64,000 bases of DNA from Bradyrhizobium jicamae (GTDB lineage Bacteria > Pseudomonadota > Alphaproteobacteria > Rhizobiales > Xanthobacteraceae), in NCBI RefSeq assembly GCF_018130215.1, contig NZ_JAFCKQ010000001.1:62001-126000 (forward strand), written 5' to 3'. Shown here piece after piece: positions 33,988-42,553 of the stretch. How positions within the stretch are numbered: the stretch's first letter is position 1; the number at the start of each line of letters is the position of its first letter. Position numbers and translations under genes: made by a program. The notes below the pieces were generated by a model. It did no database searches and was not told where the DNA came from. It worked only from the letters and a program-made list of their open reading frames with translations.

Positions 33988-34012
33988 GGAACACCTGGAG
34001 GAGCAGAGCGTT
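33988..34012 (+). promoter_or_regulatory. candidate EcfG general-stress promoter of malQ-GH15
   Basis: GGAAC at 33988-33992, a 16-base spacer, CGTT at 34009-34012: an exact match to the published EcfG/PhyR-regulon pattern of Bradyrhizobium and relatives (GGAAC-N16/17-CGTT). Predicted transcript start about 34018-34020, giving a 5' leader near 70 bases before the malQ ATG at 34091. It lies in the 113-base divergent region with glgE, so stress induction could also influence the opposite operon. Binding is inferred from pattern. Confidence 0.6.
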
Positions 34013-34090
34013 AAGTATCGTCTATCCCCTTCCTGGATCTAAACAATTTCGCAACGAGCCGAATGCAGTTGCGTGCAAGCAGCGTGCCGA

Positions 34091-36040
34091 ATGGACCTAT
34101 ACGCCAAAGCCCGGACCCTCGGAGTCCAGACCGAGTATATCGACGGCAGCGGTCACCGTCGTGTGACAACGCCGGAGGCGCTGTCGGCCATTCTCGACGC
34201 GCTGCCGCCACAGACGCCGCGGCGCATCCTCGCCGAACCGGTCGTCATCCGCTCCAGCCGGATCGCGCCATCCGAACTGCTCGAAACCGCCCGGCTTCCG
34301 GTGAAGTGGAAGGTCATCGGCGCCGCCGCCGCACTCGCACAGGGCGAGGCGCATGACCGGAGCATCTCCTGGCCACCCGCTTTGCCCGACGGCGTGCACC
34401 GATTGCAGTTGTCGGATGCGTCAGGCGCGAGCGAAGAGCTGCCGCTGCTGGTTGCCCCGGAAAAGGCCTTTGCCGGCGACTTCGACCGTTGCTGGGTGAT
34501 CGCGGTCCAGCTCTATGGCGTGCGTTCCGCGCGCAACTGGGGCATCGGCGATTTCACCGACCTCAAGGGCCTGATCGAGTTCGCGCATCACCTTGGCGCC
34601 GACGGCGTCGGTCTCAATCCGCTGCACGTACTGTTCGACGACCGGCCCGGCGATTGCAGTCCCTATTCGCCGAACAGCCGCCTGTTCCTCAACGCGCTCT
34701 ATATCGATGTCGAGGACATCCCGGAATTCAAGCTCGACACGGAGACGCGTGCCACCCTGGCACAGCTCCGTACGCGTGATCTCGTCGATTATGTCGCAGT
34801 CGCGGCAGTGAAATGGCGTGCGCTGCGATCGGCCTTCGCGGCCTTCAAGACCAATCCGGGCCTCGGCCGCTGGCATGAATTCGAGACCTATCGCCGGGAG
34901 CGCGGCACGCTGCTGTCACGCTTCGCCTGCTTCGAGGTGATCAGGCACAAATTGTCGATGCCGTGGTGGGACTGGCCGGATGAATGGCGGCAGCCTAGCG
35001 AGACCGCTTGCGCCAAATTGCGCCGGGCCCGCGACACCGCCGCGGACGTCGAGTTCGTGGAATTCGTGCAATGGACCGCCGACCGCCAGCTCGGCGCCTG
35101 CGAGGAACTCGCGCACAAGCTTGGCATGCGGGTCGGGCTCTACCTCGACGTCGCGGTCGGCGTACAGTCGGACGGCTTCGACGCCTGGAACGAGCAGATC
35201 GCGATCTCGCGCCAGCTCGGCGTCGGTGCGCCGCCGGACCCGCTCAACACCGCGGGTCAGGACTGGGGGCTCGCCGGCTTCAACGCAGCCGGCCTTGAGC
35301 TACGCGGCTTCGAGCCGTTCAGGCAGATGCTGGCGGCCGCGATGCGCCATGCCGGCGCGGTCAGGCTGGATCACGCGTTCGGGCTGAAGCGTCTCTATCT
35401 CGTGCCGCGCGGTTTCGGCCCGGCCAACGGCGCCTATGTGCTGATGCCGTTCGAGGCGCTGCTGGCGGCGACCGCCCAGGAAAGCGTTGCTCATCGCTGC
35501 GTCGTGATCGGCGAGGATCTCGGCACCGTGCCGGAGGGCTTTCGTGAGCAGATGAACGGCTGGGGCATCTGGTCATACCTCGTGATGATGTTCGAGCGCG
35601 ACGACCAGGGCGCGTTCCGCAACGCCGATTATTATCTGGCCGATGCACTCGTTACGTTCAACACGCACGACCTCTCGACCTATGCCGGCTGGCGGTCGTT
35701 CAGCGATCTCAAGACCAAGCGCGCGCTCGGGATCGATCCGGGCGAAACCGACGAGGGCCGTTGGCACGCGCTCGGCAAGCTCGATGACGTCTTGCGCGAG
35801 CACGGCATCCACAGCCACGATTTCTATTCGGTGACGGGTTTCCTGGCGCGCACCCGCTCGCGAATGATGGCAGTGTCGATGGAGGATCTGCTCGGCCTGG
35901 TGGACCAGCCGAACATTCCCGGCACCGTCTACGAGCATCCCAATTGGCGCCGCCGGCTACCGGTCTCGATCGAGCACCTGGCGTCGGCGATCGACATCGA
36001 TGCGCTGAAGCGCGCGACGCAGGAGCGGTCGCGCACCTGA
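34091..36040 (+). CDS. malQ: 4-alpha-glucanotransferase MalQ
   Basis: A GH77 enzyme that disproportionates maltodextrins and releases glucose. 649 residues. GH77 motifs: SARNWGIGDFTDLK, NPLHVLF, SPYSPNSRLFLN, nucleophile Asp in VRLDHAFGLKRLY, acid/base Glu in VIGEDLGTVP and FNTHDLSTYAGW. The N-terminal 110 residues are a family-specific extension. The ATG at 34091 (MDLYAKARTLG) is preferred over an upstream GTG at 34073. The GH15 gene follows 18 bases after the stop. A candidate EcfG promoter lies 79-103 bases upstream of the ATG. Confidence 0.94.
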   Translation: MDLYAKARTLGVQTEYIDGSGHRRVTTPEALSAILDALPPQTPRRILAEPVVIRSSRIAPSELLETARLPVKWKVIGAAAALAQGEAHDRSISWPPALPDGVHRLQLSDASGASEELPLLVAPEKAFAGDFDRCWVIAVQLYGVRSARNWGIGDFTDLKGLIEFAHHLGADGVGLNPLHVLFDDRPGDCSPYSPNSRLFLNALYIDVEDIPEFKLDTETRATLAQLRTRDLVDYVAVAAVKWRALRSAFAAFKTNPGLGRWHEFETYRRERGTLLSRFACFEVIRHKLSMPWWDWPDEWRQPSETACAKLRRARDTAADVEFVEFVQWTADRQLGACEELAHKLGMRVGLYLDVAVGVQSDGFDAWNEQIAISRQLGVGAPPDPLNTAGQDWGLAGFNAAGLELRGFEPFRQMLAAAMRHAGAVRLDHAFGLKRLYLVPRGFGPANGAYVLMPFEALLAATAQESVAHRCVVIGEDLGTVPEGFREQMNGWGIWSYLVMMFERDDQGAFRNADYYLADALVTFNTHDLSTYAGWRSFSDLKTKRALGIDPGETDEGRWHALGKLDDVLREHGIHSHDFYSVTGFLARTRSRMMAVSMEDLLGLVDQPNIPGTVYEHPNWRRRLPVSIEHLASAIDIDALKRATQERSRT

Positions 36041-36058
36041 CAACGCGGAGTGCAGCCC

Positions 36059-37867
36059 ATGGCCTCCCGGATCGAGGATTACGGACTGATCGGCGATTGC
36101 GAGACCGCGGCGCTGGTCGGCCGTGACGGGTCGATCGACTGGCTCTGCTGGCCGGCCTTCGATTCGGACGCCTGTTTTGCGGCCCTGCTCGGCACCGCAA
36201 GGAACGGCCGCTGGCTCATCGCACCCACGGCGGAGATCACGAAAACCTTGCGGCGCTACCGGGGCGATACCTTGATCCTGGAGACACGGTTCGAAACCGC
36301 AAGCGGCGTGATTGCGCTGATCGACTTCATGCCGCCAAGAGGCCAGGCATCCGACGTGGTTCGTCTGGTTCGCGGCATCAGCGGTCGCGTCAAGATGCAT
36401 CTCGAGCTCGTCATCCGCTTCGGCTTTGGCGCCGACGTGCCCTGGGTGAAGAAGAACCCGGACGGCGAGGGGCTGCTTGCGATCTGCGGCCATGACATGA
36501 CTGTGCTGCGCACGCCGGTCGAGACCCGAGGCAAGGACCTGACCACTGTTGCCGATTTCGAGGTCGGCGCAGGCGAGACCGTGCCGTTCGTGCTGACCTA
36601 CGGGCCGTCGCATTTGAAGGTTCCGGCGCCGATTGATCCGGAGGGGGCGCTCAAGGACACCGAGGAGTTCTGGTCCGAATGGTCCGGCCGCGCGACCTTT
36701 GACGGCGGCCGTCACCACAATCTCGTGACGCGCTCGCTGATCACGCTGAAGGCGCTCACCTACGCACCGACCGGCGGCATCGTCGCGGCGCCGACCACCT
36801 CATTGCCGGAAAAGCTCGGAGGCGCGCGCAACTGGGACTATCGTTTCTGCTGGCTGCGCGATGCCACCTTCACGCTGCTGGCGCTGATGAACTCGGGCTA
36901 CACCGAAGAGGCGGCGGCCTGGAACAACTGGCTGCTGCGGGCGGTGGCCGGTACTCCGGCCAATATGCAGATCATGTACGGCATCATGGGCCAGCGCCGC
37001 CTGCTGGAATGGCAGGCCGGATGGCTGCCGGGCTATGAAGGCGCCCGGCCGGTTCGCCTCGGCAACGCCGCGCACGCGCAGTTGCAGCTCGACGTCTATG
37101 GCGAGCTCATCGACGCCTTCCATCAGTCGCGCATGGCCGAGCTGCAGCTCGCCGAGGAGAGCTGGGCTCTGGAATGCACGGTGGTCAATCACCTCGCCGA
37201 TGTCTGGGACAAGCCCGACCACGGCATCTGGGAGCGCCGAGGCGAGCCACGGCACTATGTCTTCTCCAAGGTCATGACCTGGGTCGCATTCGATCGCGCC
37301 ATCAAGAGCACGGAGCGGTTCGGCCTCAAGGCGCCGCTGGTCAAGTGGCGCGTACTGCGCGAGGCCATCCATCGCGATGTCTGCAAGAGAGGCTTTGACG
37401 AGGAGTTGAACAGCTTCGTCGAGAGCTATGGCTCGAAGCTGCTCGATGCCAGCCTCCTGCTACTGCCGTCGGTCGGTTTCCTGCCGCCGTCAGACCCGCG
37501 CATCCGCGGCACGATCGATGCGGTCGAGCGGCACATGCTGCGCGACGGTTTCGTGCTGCGGCACGATCCGCGCGAAGTATCCGACGAGACGCAGCCGATC
37601 GAGGGTGCTTTCCTCGCCTGCAGCCTCTGGCTGGCCGACGCCTGCGTGCTGGCAGGCGAGATCGACAAGGCGCAGGCGCTGTTCGACCGAGTGGTCGCGG
37701 TTGCCAACGATCTCGGCCTGCTCGCGGAGGAATTCGACAGCGGCGCCGGCCGGCAGACCGGCAACTTCCCGCAGGCGCTGACCCACATCGCGCTGATCAA
37801 CACCGCGCACAATCTCAGCGAAGCCAAGGCCGCAGCCGAGAAGCCCGCGGTGCAGCGGTCGACCTAG
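36059..37867 (+). CDS. glycoside hydrolase family 15 protein (glucoamylase-like or trehalase)
   Basis: An inverting (alpha/alpha)6-barrel hydrolase, 602 residues. The start MASRIEDYGLIGDCETAALV with GRDGSIDWLCWPAFDS is the N-terminal beta domain; the barrel carries RNWDYRFCWLRDATFTL and the late GAFLACSLWLADA segment. In this family some members are glucoamylases and others, such as the mycobacterial enzyme, are trehalases; the position within a trehalose locus makes trehalase as plausible as glucoamylase. ATG at 36059 follows GGAG. Convergent with the HAD gene; two hairpins lie in between. Confidence 0.88.
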   Translation: MASRIEDYGLIGDCETAALVGRDGSIDWLCWPAFDSDACFAALLGTARNGRWLIAPTAEITKTLRRYRGDTLILETRFETASGVIALIDFMPPRGQASDVVRLVRGISGRVKMHLELVIRFGFGADVPWVKKNPDGEGLLAICGHDMTVLRTPVETRGKDLTTVADFEVGAGETVPFVLTYGPSHLKVPAPIDPEGALKDTEEFWSEWSGRATFDGGRHHNLVTRSLITLKALTYAPTGGIVAAPTTSLPEKLGGARNWDYRFCWLRDATFTLLALMNSGYTEEAAAWNNWLLRAVAGTPANMQIMYGIMGQRRLLEWQAGWLPGYEGARPVRLGNAAHAQLQLDVYGELIDAFHQSRMAELQLAEESWALECTVVNHLADVWDKPDHGIWERRGEPRHYVFSKVMTWVAFDRAIKSTERFGLKAPLVKWRVLREAIHRDVCKRGFDEELNSFVESYGSKLLDASLLLLPSVGFLPPSDPRIRGTIDAVERHMLRDGFVLRHDPREVSDETQPIEGAFLACSLWLADACVLAGEIDKAQALFDRVVAVANDLGLLAEEFDSGAGRQTGNFPQALTHIALINTAHNLSEAKAAAEKPAVQRST

Positions 37868-37908
37868 AGCATGATCCGGAAAAGTGTGTAACCGAAAAGA
37901 TCGTGCTC
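37867..37908. repeat. dispersed Bradyrhizobium-type palindrome (GAGCATGATC element)
   Basis: Inverted arms GAGCATGATC (37867-37876) and GATCGTGCTC (37899-37908), one mismatch, around CGGAAAAGTGTG. This form, AGAGCATGATCCGGAAAAG, is one of the commonest dispersed repeats in Bradyrhizobium. It begins inside the TAG stop codon of the GH15 gene (37865-37867). Confidence 0.6.
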
Positions 37909-37918
37909 AAACAAACAG

Positions 37919-37961
37919 CTAAAGCGCGATGACAATTCAGCCTTATCTCATCGCGCTTTAG
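37919..37961. terminator. strong hairpin between convergent GH15 and HAD genes
   Basis: Perfect 14-base arms (CTAAAGCGCGATGA and complement) at 37919-37932 and 37948-37961, loop of 15 bases. It lies between the convergent stops at 37867 and 37973, so it could end transcripts from both sides. There is no long T-run. The same AAAGCGCGATGA hairpin type is found as a repeat in Bradyrhizobium, so it may be an inserted element that has been recruited as terminator. Confidence 0.5.
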
Positions 37962-37972
37962 TCTAGCCAGGT

Positions 37973-38779
37973 TCAGGAGCTCGTTGCCAGCACGATGTCC
38001 ATCGCGCGTGCGAAGCCGTCGCGCTCATTGCTCTCGGTCACATGGGTGGCGCGCGATTTCACGTCATCGCTGGCATTGCCCATCGCGAAGGAGGTGCCGC
38101 TCCGCGCAAACATCGGCAGGTCGTTCTGCATGTCGCCGATGGTCGCGACATTGTCCAGGGATACGCCGAGGCGCCTGGCGATATCAGCCACGAAGGTGCC
38201 CTTGTCGTGGCCGGGCGGGGTGACGTCGAGATAGTAGGTCTGCGAGCGGACCGCGGTCGCCTCGTTGCCGACCATCTGCTGCATGTCCGCCTCGCTGCGC
38301 TGCAGCAGCGCGGCATCCGAACTTGCGCCGACGATCTTGCAGGCCTGGCCGAGATAGGGCGTGAAATCCGGGACGATGGTCGGATCGTGCTTGATCGCGC
38401 GCTTCTCATGCCCGACATATTCGCCATCGGGATTCCGTGTCAGCCAGCGGTCGTTGGTGAACAGCCAGATGTCGATGCCCCGCTCGCCGAGCATGTCGAT
38501 GCATCGCCTGGCTACGGCTGAAGGAATCAAATGCTGTGCTACCGGCTGCAATTGGGCATCGACGATCGAGGAGCCGTTGAAGGCGCCGAACGGCAAGGTG
38601 ATCGCAAGCGGCGCGACCAGGAACTCCATCCCGATCGTCGGTCGGCTGGACACGATGGTGAAGCCGATGCCGGCTTCATGGAGCCTGCGCACCGCCGCCC
38701 TGGCGTCGTCGGTCAGGATCTTGTCCTTGGTCAGGAGCGTGCCGTCGACGTCGGATACGACAAGGGCGATGCGGGTCAT
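37973..38779 (-). CDS. Cof-type HAD-IIB family sugar phosphatase
   Basis: Haloacid-dehalogenase phosphatase, 268 residues. Motif I VVSDVDGTLL (nucleophile Asp9), motif II FTIVSSRPT, motif III Lys in HDKGTFV, motif IV IGDMQNDLPMF. A C2B-type cap domain lies between about 80 and 185. Substrates of this family are sugar phosphates; here it closes the pentose phosphate operon, so a phosphosugar such as a hexose- or gluconate-phosphate is plausible but unproven. Its start overlaps the gntK stop by 4 bases. Confidence 0.88.
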   Translation of the reverse strand: MTRIALVVSDVDGTLLTKDKILTDDARAAVRRLHEAGIGFTIVSSRPTIGMEFLVAPLAITLPFGAFNGSSIVDAQLQPVAQHLIPSAVARRCIDMLGERGIDIWLFTNDRWLTRNPDGEYVGHEKRAIKHDPTIVPDFTPYLGQACKIVGASSDAALLQRSEADMQQMVGNEATAVRSQTYYLDVTPPGHDKGTFVADIARRLGVSLDNVATIGDMQNDLPMFARSGTSFAMGNASDDVKSRATHVTESNERDGFARAMDIVLATSS

Positions 38780-39300
38780 GGACGCTCCAGGTTCAGTTGG
38801 CTGACGATGTCCTCGACGATGATGTCGACGGTACGGTCGATCGTGACGACGATCGGGCGCTCATCCGCGGTCGGCGGCTCGAGCGTCCTGAACTGGCTCG
38901 CCAGCAGTTCCGGCGGCATGAAATGGTTCTTGCGTGCGATCAGCCGCGAGGCAATCAGCTCTCGAGTGCCGTCAAGGAAGACGATGCGGACATCCCGGCG
39001 GCCATGCACCAGTATGTCGCGATAGCTGCGCTTCAAGGCCGAGCAGGCGATCACCGCGCGTTCGCTTGCCTTGCAGGTCCGGTCGATCTCGGCGGCGATG
39101 GCCCTGAGCCACGGCCAGCGGTCTTCGTCAGTGAGCGGCTGCCCGGCATGCATCTTCGAGACATTGCTCGCGGGGTGAAAGCTGTCGCCGTCCTCGTAGC
39201 GCCAGCCGATCCTGACCGCGAGATGATCCGCAATGGTGCTCTTGCCCGAGCCGGACACGCCCATCACCACCAGTGCACAGGGACTTATCCCGTCACCCAC
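38776..39300 (-). CDS. gntK: gluconokinase
   Basis: Phosphorylates gluconate to 6-phosphogluconate, which feeds Gnd. 174 residues, P-loop VMGVSGSGKST at about 12-22, then YEDGDSFHPASNVSKMHAGQPLTDEDRWPWL and CSALKRSYRD, both family signatures. The start is GTG at 39300, 8 bases into the end of pgl, with GAGG upstream. A plausible alternative is the ATG within VVMG, which would truncate the P-loop strand and is less likely. Confidence 0.94.
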   Translation of the reverse strand: MGDGISPCALVVMGVSGSGKSTIADHLAVRIGWRYEDGDSFHPASNVSKMHAGQPLTDEDRWPWLRAIAAEIDRTCKASERAVIACSALKRSYRDILVHGRRDVRIVFLDGTRELIASRLIARKNHFMPPELLASQFRTLEPPTADERPIVVTIDRTVDIIVEDIVSQLNLERP

Positions 39301-40045
39301 GAAAATCCTCCGGCAGCGCCGCCTGATCGACGAGCCAGATGGTCTCGTTCCGCGATCGCGCGCGATTCGCCGGCAGGTTCTCGCCCGCGAAGAGCCGCGT
39401 CAAGATCGCGCGCTTGCTCTCGCCTGCGATCTCGAACAGCATTTCGCGGCAGGAGGCCAGGGTCGGCAGGGTCAGCGACACGCGGGGCACGAAGGGTTCG
39501 ACATTGGCCTTGGGCACTCCGACCACCCAGCGCCTAGTCTCCTCGACCGCGGGGTAACCCGGAAACAGCGAGGCGGTGTGGCCGTCGGGGCCGACGCCCA
39601 TCAGCACGAGGTCGAACAGTGGCCGCGCAGGATCGAGTCGTTCGGCGCCGTAAAAGGCCATCAACTCATTCTCGTAGAGGGCCGCGCTGACGTCGGGGTC
39701 CCTGAGATCGGCAGTATCGGTGGCGATCGGATGGACATTGGCGGCCGGCGCGCAGCGGTCGAGGAAGGCCTGACGCGCCATGCTCATGTTGTGCAGCGCG
39801 TCCTTGCGCGGCACCAGGCGTTCGTCGCCGATGAACCAGTCCACGCGGTCCCACGGGATCCGGGGGCGGTATTCCGGCGTCGCCAGCAGCTGGTAGAGCG
39901 CCTTCGGGCTCGATCCGCCGGTGAGGCAGACCGCGACCCGGCCGTCATTCTCCGAGATACTTGCGATCATCCGCTCGGCTGCGGCTTTCGCCATCGCCGC
40001 CGGGTCGGCGACGGTGATGATCCTGCGCTCGTGGCCGCCTGTCAT
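39293..40045 (-). CDS. pgl: 6-phosphogluconolactonase
   Basis: Hydrolyses 6-phosphoglucono-1,5-lactone, the Zwf product, to 6-phosphogluconate. 250 residues, single domain of the DevB/SOL type: CLTGGSSPKALYQLL, DWFIGDERLVP, LMGVGPDGHTASLFPG. It starts 2 bases after the zwf stop and overlaps gntK by 8. Intact. Confidence 0.95.
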   Translation of the reverse strand: MTGGHERRIITVADPAAMAKAAAERMIASISENDGRVAVCLTGGSSPKALYQLLATPEYRPRIPWDRVDWFIGDERLVPRKDALHNMSMARQAFLDRCAPAANVHPIATDTADLRDPDVSAALYENELMAFYGAERLDPARPLFDLVLMGVGPDGHTASLFPGYPAVEETRRWVVGVPKANVEPFVPRVSLTLPTLASCREMLFEIAGESKRAILTRLFAGENLPANRARSRNETIWLVDQAALPEDFRG

Positions 40046-40047
40046 TG

Positions 40048-41553
40048 TCAGCCGAGCTTCCGCCAGCTGCGCCCGTCACGTGTCAGCAGCGCGTTGGCAG
40101 CCTCGGGGCCCTCGCTGCTGCCGGCCTTGTACGATTGCAGGTCGCGGCCACCGGCGTTCTTCCAGGCATCAAGGAATGGCTGCACCGCCTGCCACCCGGC
40201 CTCGACGCTGTCGGCGCGCTGGAACAGGATGTTGTCACCGATCATGCAGTCGTAGATCAGGGTCTCGTAGCCCGTCGACGGCTCGGCCTTGAAATAATCC
40301 TTGTAGCGGAACTTCATCTCGACGCCGTCGATATTGATGGTCGGGCCGGGCACCTTGGTGTTGAACTGCAGCTCGATGCCTTCGGTCGGCTCGGTTGAGA
40401 TGACCAGGTAGTTCTGCGACAGGCGGTCGACCGGCGTATTGCGGAACATCGCGAACGGCGCCTGCTTGAACTTGATCGCGATCTCCGTTCGCTTGATCGT
40501 GAGGGCCTTGCCGGTGCGCAAGTAGAAGGGCACGCCGGCCCAGCGCCAGTTGTCGATGGTCAGCTTCAGCGCGGCATAGGTCTCGGTCGTGCTGTCGGGT
40601 TTGACGTCGGGCGTCTTCAGATAATCCTCGATCTCGGTGTCGCCGATCCGGCCGGCGCGATACTGGCCGCGCACCGAATTGTACAGCGCGTCCTGTTCGC
40701 TCTGGACCTGGATCGCCTGTAGCACCTCAGCCTTTTCCGAGCGGACGGCCTGCGCGTCGAAGCGGGCCGGCGGCTCCATTGTCACCAGCGACAACAGCTG
40801 GAACAGATGGTTCGGCACCATGTCGCGCAATGCGCCGGTGGCATCGTAGAAGCTGCCACGATGGCCGACGCCGAGCTTCTCGTCGACAGTGATCTGGATG
40901 TGGTCGATATGATTGCGGTTCCAGATCGGCTCGAACATGCCGTTGGCGAAGCGCAGCACCAGGATGTTCTGGACCGTTTCCTTGCCGAGATAGTGATCGA
41001 TCCGGTAGATCTGGTGCTCGTCCATCAGCTTCAGAAGGGCGGCGTTGAGCGCCCTGGCTGACGCGAGATCTGTGCCGAACGGTTTTTCGACGACCAGCCG
41101 GCGCCAGGCCCCGTTCTCCTTCAGCATGCCGGTACGTCCGAGCTCCCGGCTGATCGGCAGGAAGGCGCTCGGCGGGGTCGCGAGATAGAACAGCCGGTTG
41201 CCGCCCGTCTCGCGTGCCTTCTCGAGCTTGTCGAGCCGTTCGTTCATGGCATCGAAGGATGCCGGATCGCTTGGGTCGGCCTCGATGGCGGTGACGCACG
41301 AGAACAGCCGTTCGGCGACGGCCTCGTCGACCGGCCGGGTCGCGAACTTGTGGAGTCCCTTCTTCAGGCTTTCGGTCAGCTGATTGCTCGACATGCCCTT
41401 GCGGGCGATGCCGACCACGCAGAATTTCTCCGGCAGCAGATCGGACGCGGCGAGATTGTAGAGCGCCGGAATCACCAGCCGGTGCGTCAGATCACCGGTG
41501 GCGCCGAAAATGATGAAGGAGCAGGGATCGGGTCTCTTTCGCTCGTTTGCCAT
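40048..41553 (-). CDS. zwf: glucose-6-phosphate 1-dehydrogenase
   Basis: First oxidative step of the pentose phosphate and Entner-Doudoroff routes; yields NADPH. 501 residues: dinucleotide-binding IIFGATGDLTHR at about 14-25, substrate signature RIDHYLGKETVQN, and VVEKPFG. The ATG at 41553 lies 5 bases after the gnd stop; the long open frame beyond (to 41841) is the antisense-like overlap with gnd and is rejected. The tight packing with pgl means lactone hydrolysis is co-expressed. Confidence 0.96.
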   Translation of the reverse strand: MANERKRPDPCSFIIFGATGDLTHRLVIPALYNLAASDLLPEKFCVVGIARKGMSSNQLTESLKKGLHKFATRPVDEAVAERLFSCVTAIEADPSDPASFDAMNERLDKLEKARETGGNRLFYLATPPSAFLPISRELGRTGMLKENGAWRRLVVEKPFGTDLASARALNAALLKLMDEHQIYRIDHYLGKETVQNILVLRFANGMFEPIWNRNHIDHIQITVDEKLGVGHRGSFYDATGALRDMVPNHLFQLLSLVTMEPPARFDAQAVRSEKAEVLQAIQVQSEQDALYNSVRGQYRAGRIGDTEIEDYLKTPDVKPDSTTETYAALKLTIDNWRWAGVPFYLRTGKALTIKRTEIAIKFKQAPFAMFRNTPVDRLSQNYLVISTEPTEGIELQFNTKVPGPTINIDGVEMKFRYKDYFKAEPSTGYETLIYDCMIGDNILFQRADSVEAGWQAVQPFLDAWKNAGGRDLQSYKAGSSEGPEAANALLTRDGRSWRKLG

Positions 41554-41558
41554 TCGCT

Positions 41559-42542
41559 TCAAGCCTTCTTGGGCGGCTCCTTGTGGCCGCCGAAGCCTGC
41601 GCGCATCGCGGAGAGGATCTTCTCCGCGAAGGTATGATCCTTGCGCGAGCGGAAGCGGGTGTAGAGCGCCGCCGTCAGCACCTCGGCCGGCACGGCCTCG
41701 TCGACGGCGGCGTTCACGGTCCAGCGGCCTTCGCCGGAGTCTTCGACAAAGCCGGAATAATTGTCGAGCGTATGGTTCTCGGCGAGCGCCGATGCGGTGA
41801 GGTCGAGCAGCCAGGAGGGGATCACGCTGCCGCGCCGCCACACCTCGGCGATATCAGCGATATCGAGGTCGAAGCGATGCTCCGATGGCAGCGCCTCGAT
41901 GTTGGCGTTCCTGAGGATGTCGAAGCCTTCGGCATAGGCCTGCATCAGGCCGTATTCGATGCCGTTGTGGATCATCTTGACGAAATGGCCTGCGCCGACC
42001 GGACCGGCATGGATGTAGCCCTGCTCAATGCGGGGATCGCGTCGTTCGCGGCCCGGTGTGCGCGGAATGTCGCCGATCCCGGGCGCCAGCGCCTTGAAGA
42101 TCGGGTCGAGCCGGTCGACCACCGCCTTGTCGCCGCCGATCATCATGCAGTAGCCGCGCTCGATGCCCCAGATGCCGCCGCTGGTGCCGACATCGACATA
42201 GTGCAGCCCGCGCTCCCTCAGCGCCTTGCCGCGGCGGACGTCGTCCTGCCAGAACGTGTTGCCGCCGTCGATGATGACGTCGCCGGGCTGCATCAGCTTG
42301 GCCAGCGCGTCAATCGTGGCTTCGGTGATCTTGCCGGCCGGCAGCATCACCCAGGCAGTGCGCGGGGTTTCCAGCTTGCGGACGAAATCCTCCAGCGATG
42401 ACGAGCCCGCGGCGTTGTCCGCGGCGAGCGCTGCCACCGCCTTGGGATCCTTGTCGTAGACCACGGTGGTGTGGCCGTGGTTCATCAGGCGGCGGACGAT
42501 GTTGCCGCCCATCCGCCCGAGGCCGATCATGCCGAGTTGCAT
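41559..42542 (-). CDS. gnd: 6-phosphogluconate dehydrogenase, short (YqeC/GndA) type
   Basis: Oxidative decarboxylation of 6-phosphogluconate to ribulose-5-phosphate. 327 residues, i.e. the short form (classical Gnd is about 470). Rossmann motif [15 protein letters not shown] at the N-terminus, [12 protein letters not shown], catalytic Lys/Asn in [13 protein letters not shown], and [11 protein letters not shown] at the C-terminal end. The short type often uses NAD. ATG 42542 follows AAGGAG. The tal-pgi stop is 11 bases upstream. Confidence 0.95.
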   Translation of the reverse strand: MQLGMIGLGRMGGNIVRRLMNHGHTTVVYDKDPKAVAALAADNAAGSSSLEDFVRKLETPRTAWVMLPAGKITEATIDALAKLMQPGDVIIDGGNTFWQDDVRRGKALRERGLHYVDVGTSGGIWGIERGYCMMIGGDKAVVDRLDPIFKALAPGIGDIPRTPGRERRDPRIEQGYIHAGPVGAGHFVKMIHNGIEYGLMQAYAEGFDILRNANIEALPSEHRFDLDIADIAEVWRRGSVIPSWLLDLTASALAENHTLDNYSGFVEDSGEGRWTVNAAVDEAVPAEVLTAALYTRFRSRKDHTFAEKILSAMRAGFGGHKEPPKKA

Positions 42543-42553
42543 GATGTACTCCT

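Noticed and set aside
41554..41841. Extension of zwf into gnd
   Set aside because: The extra sequence is an Arg-rich shadow of gnd; the conserved MANERKRPDPCSFIIFGATG start is at 41553.
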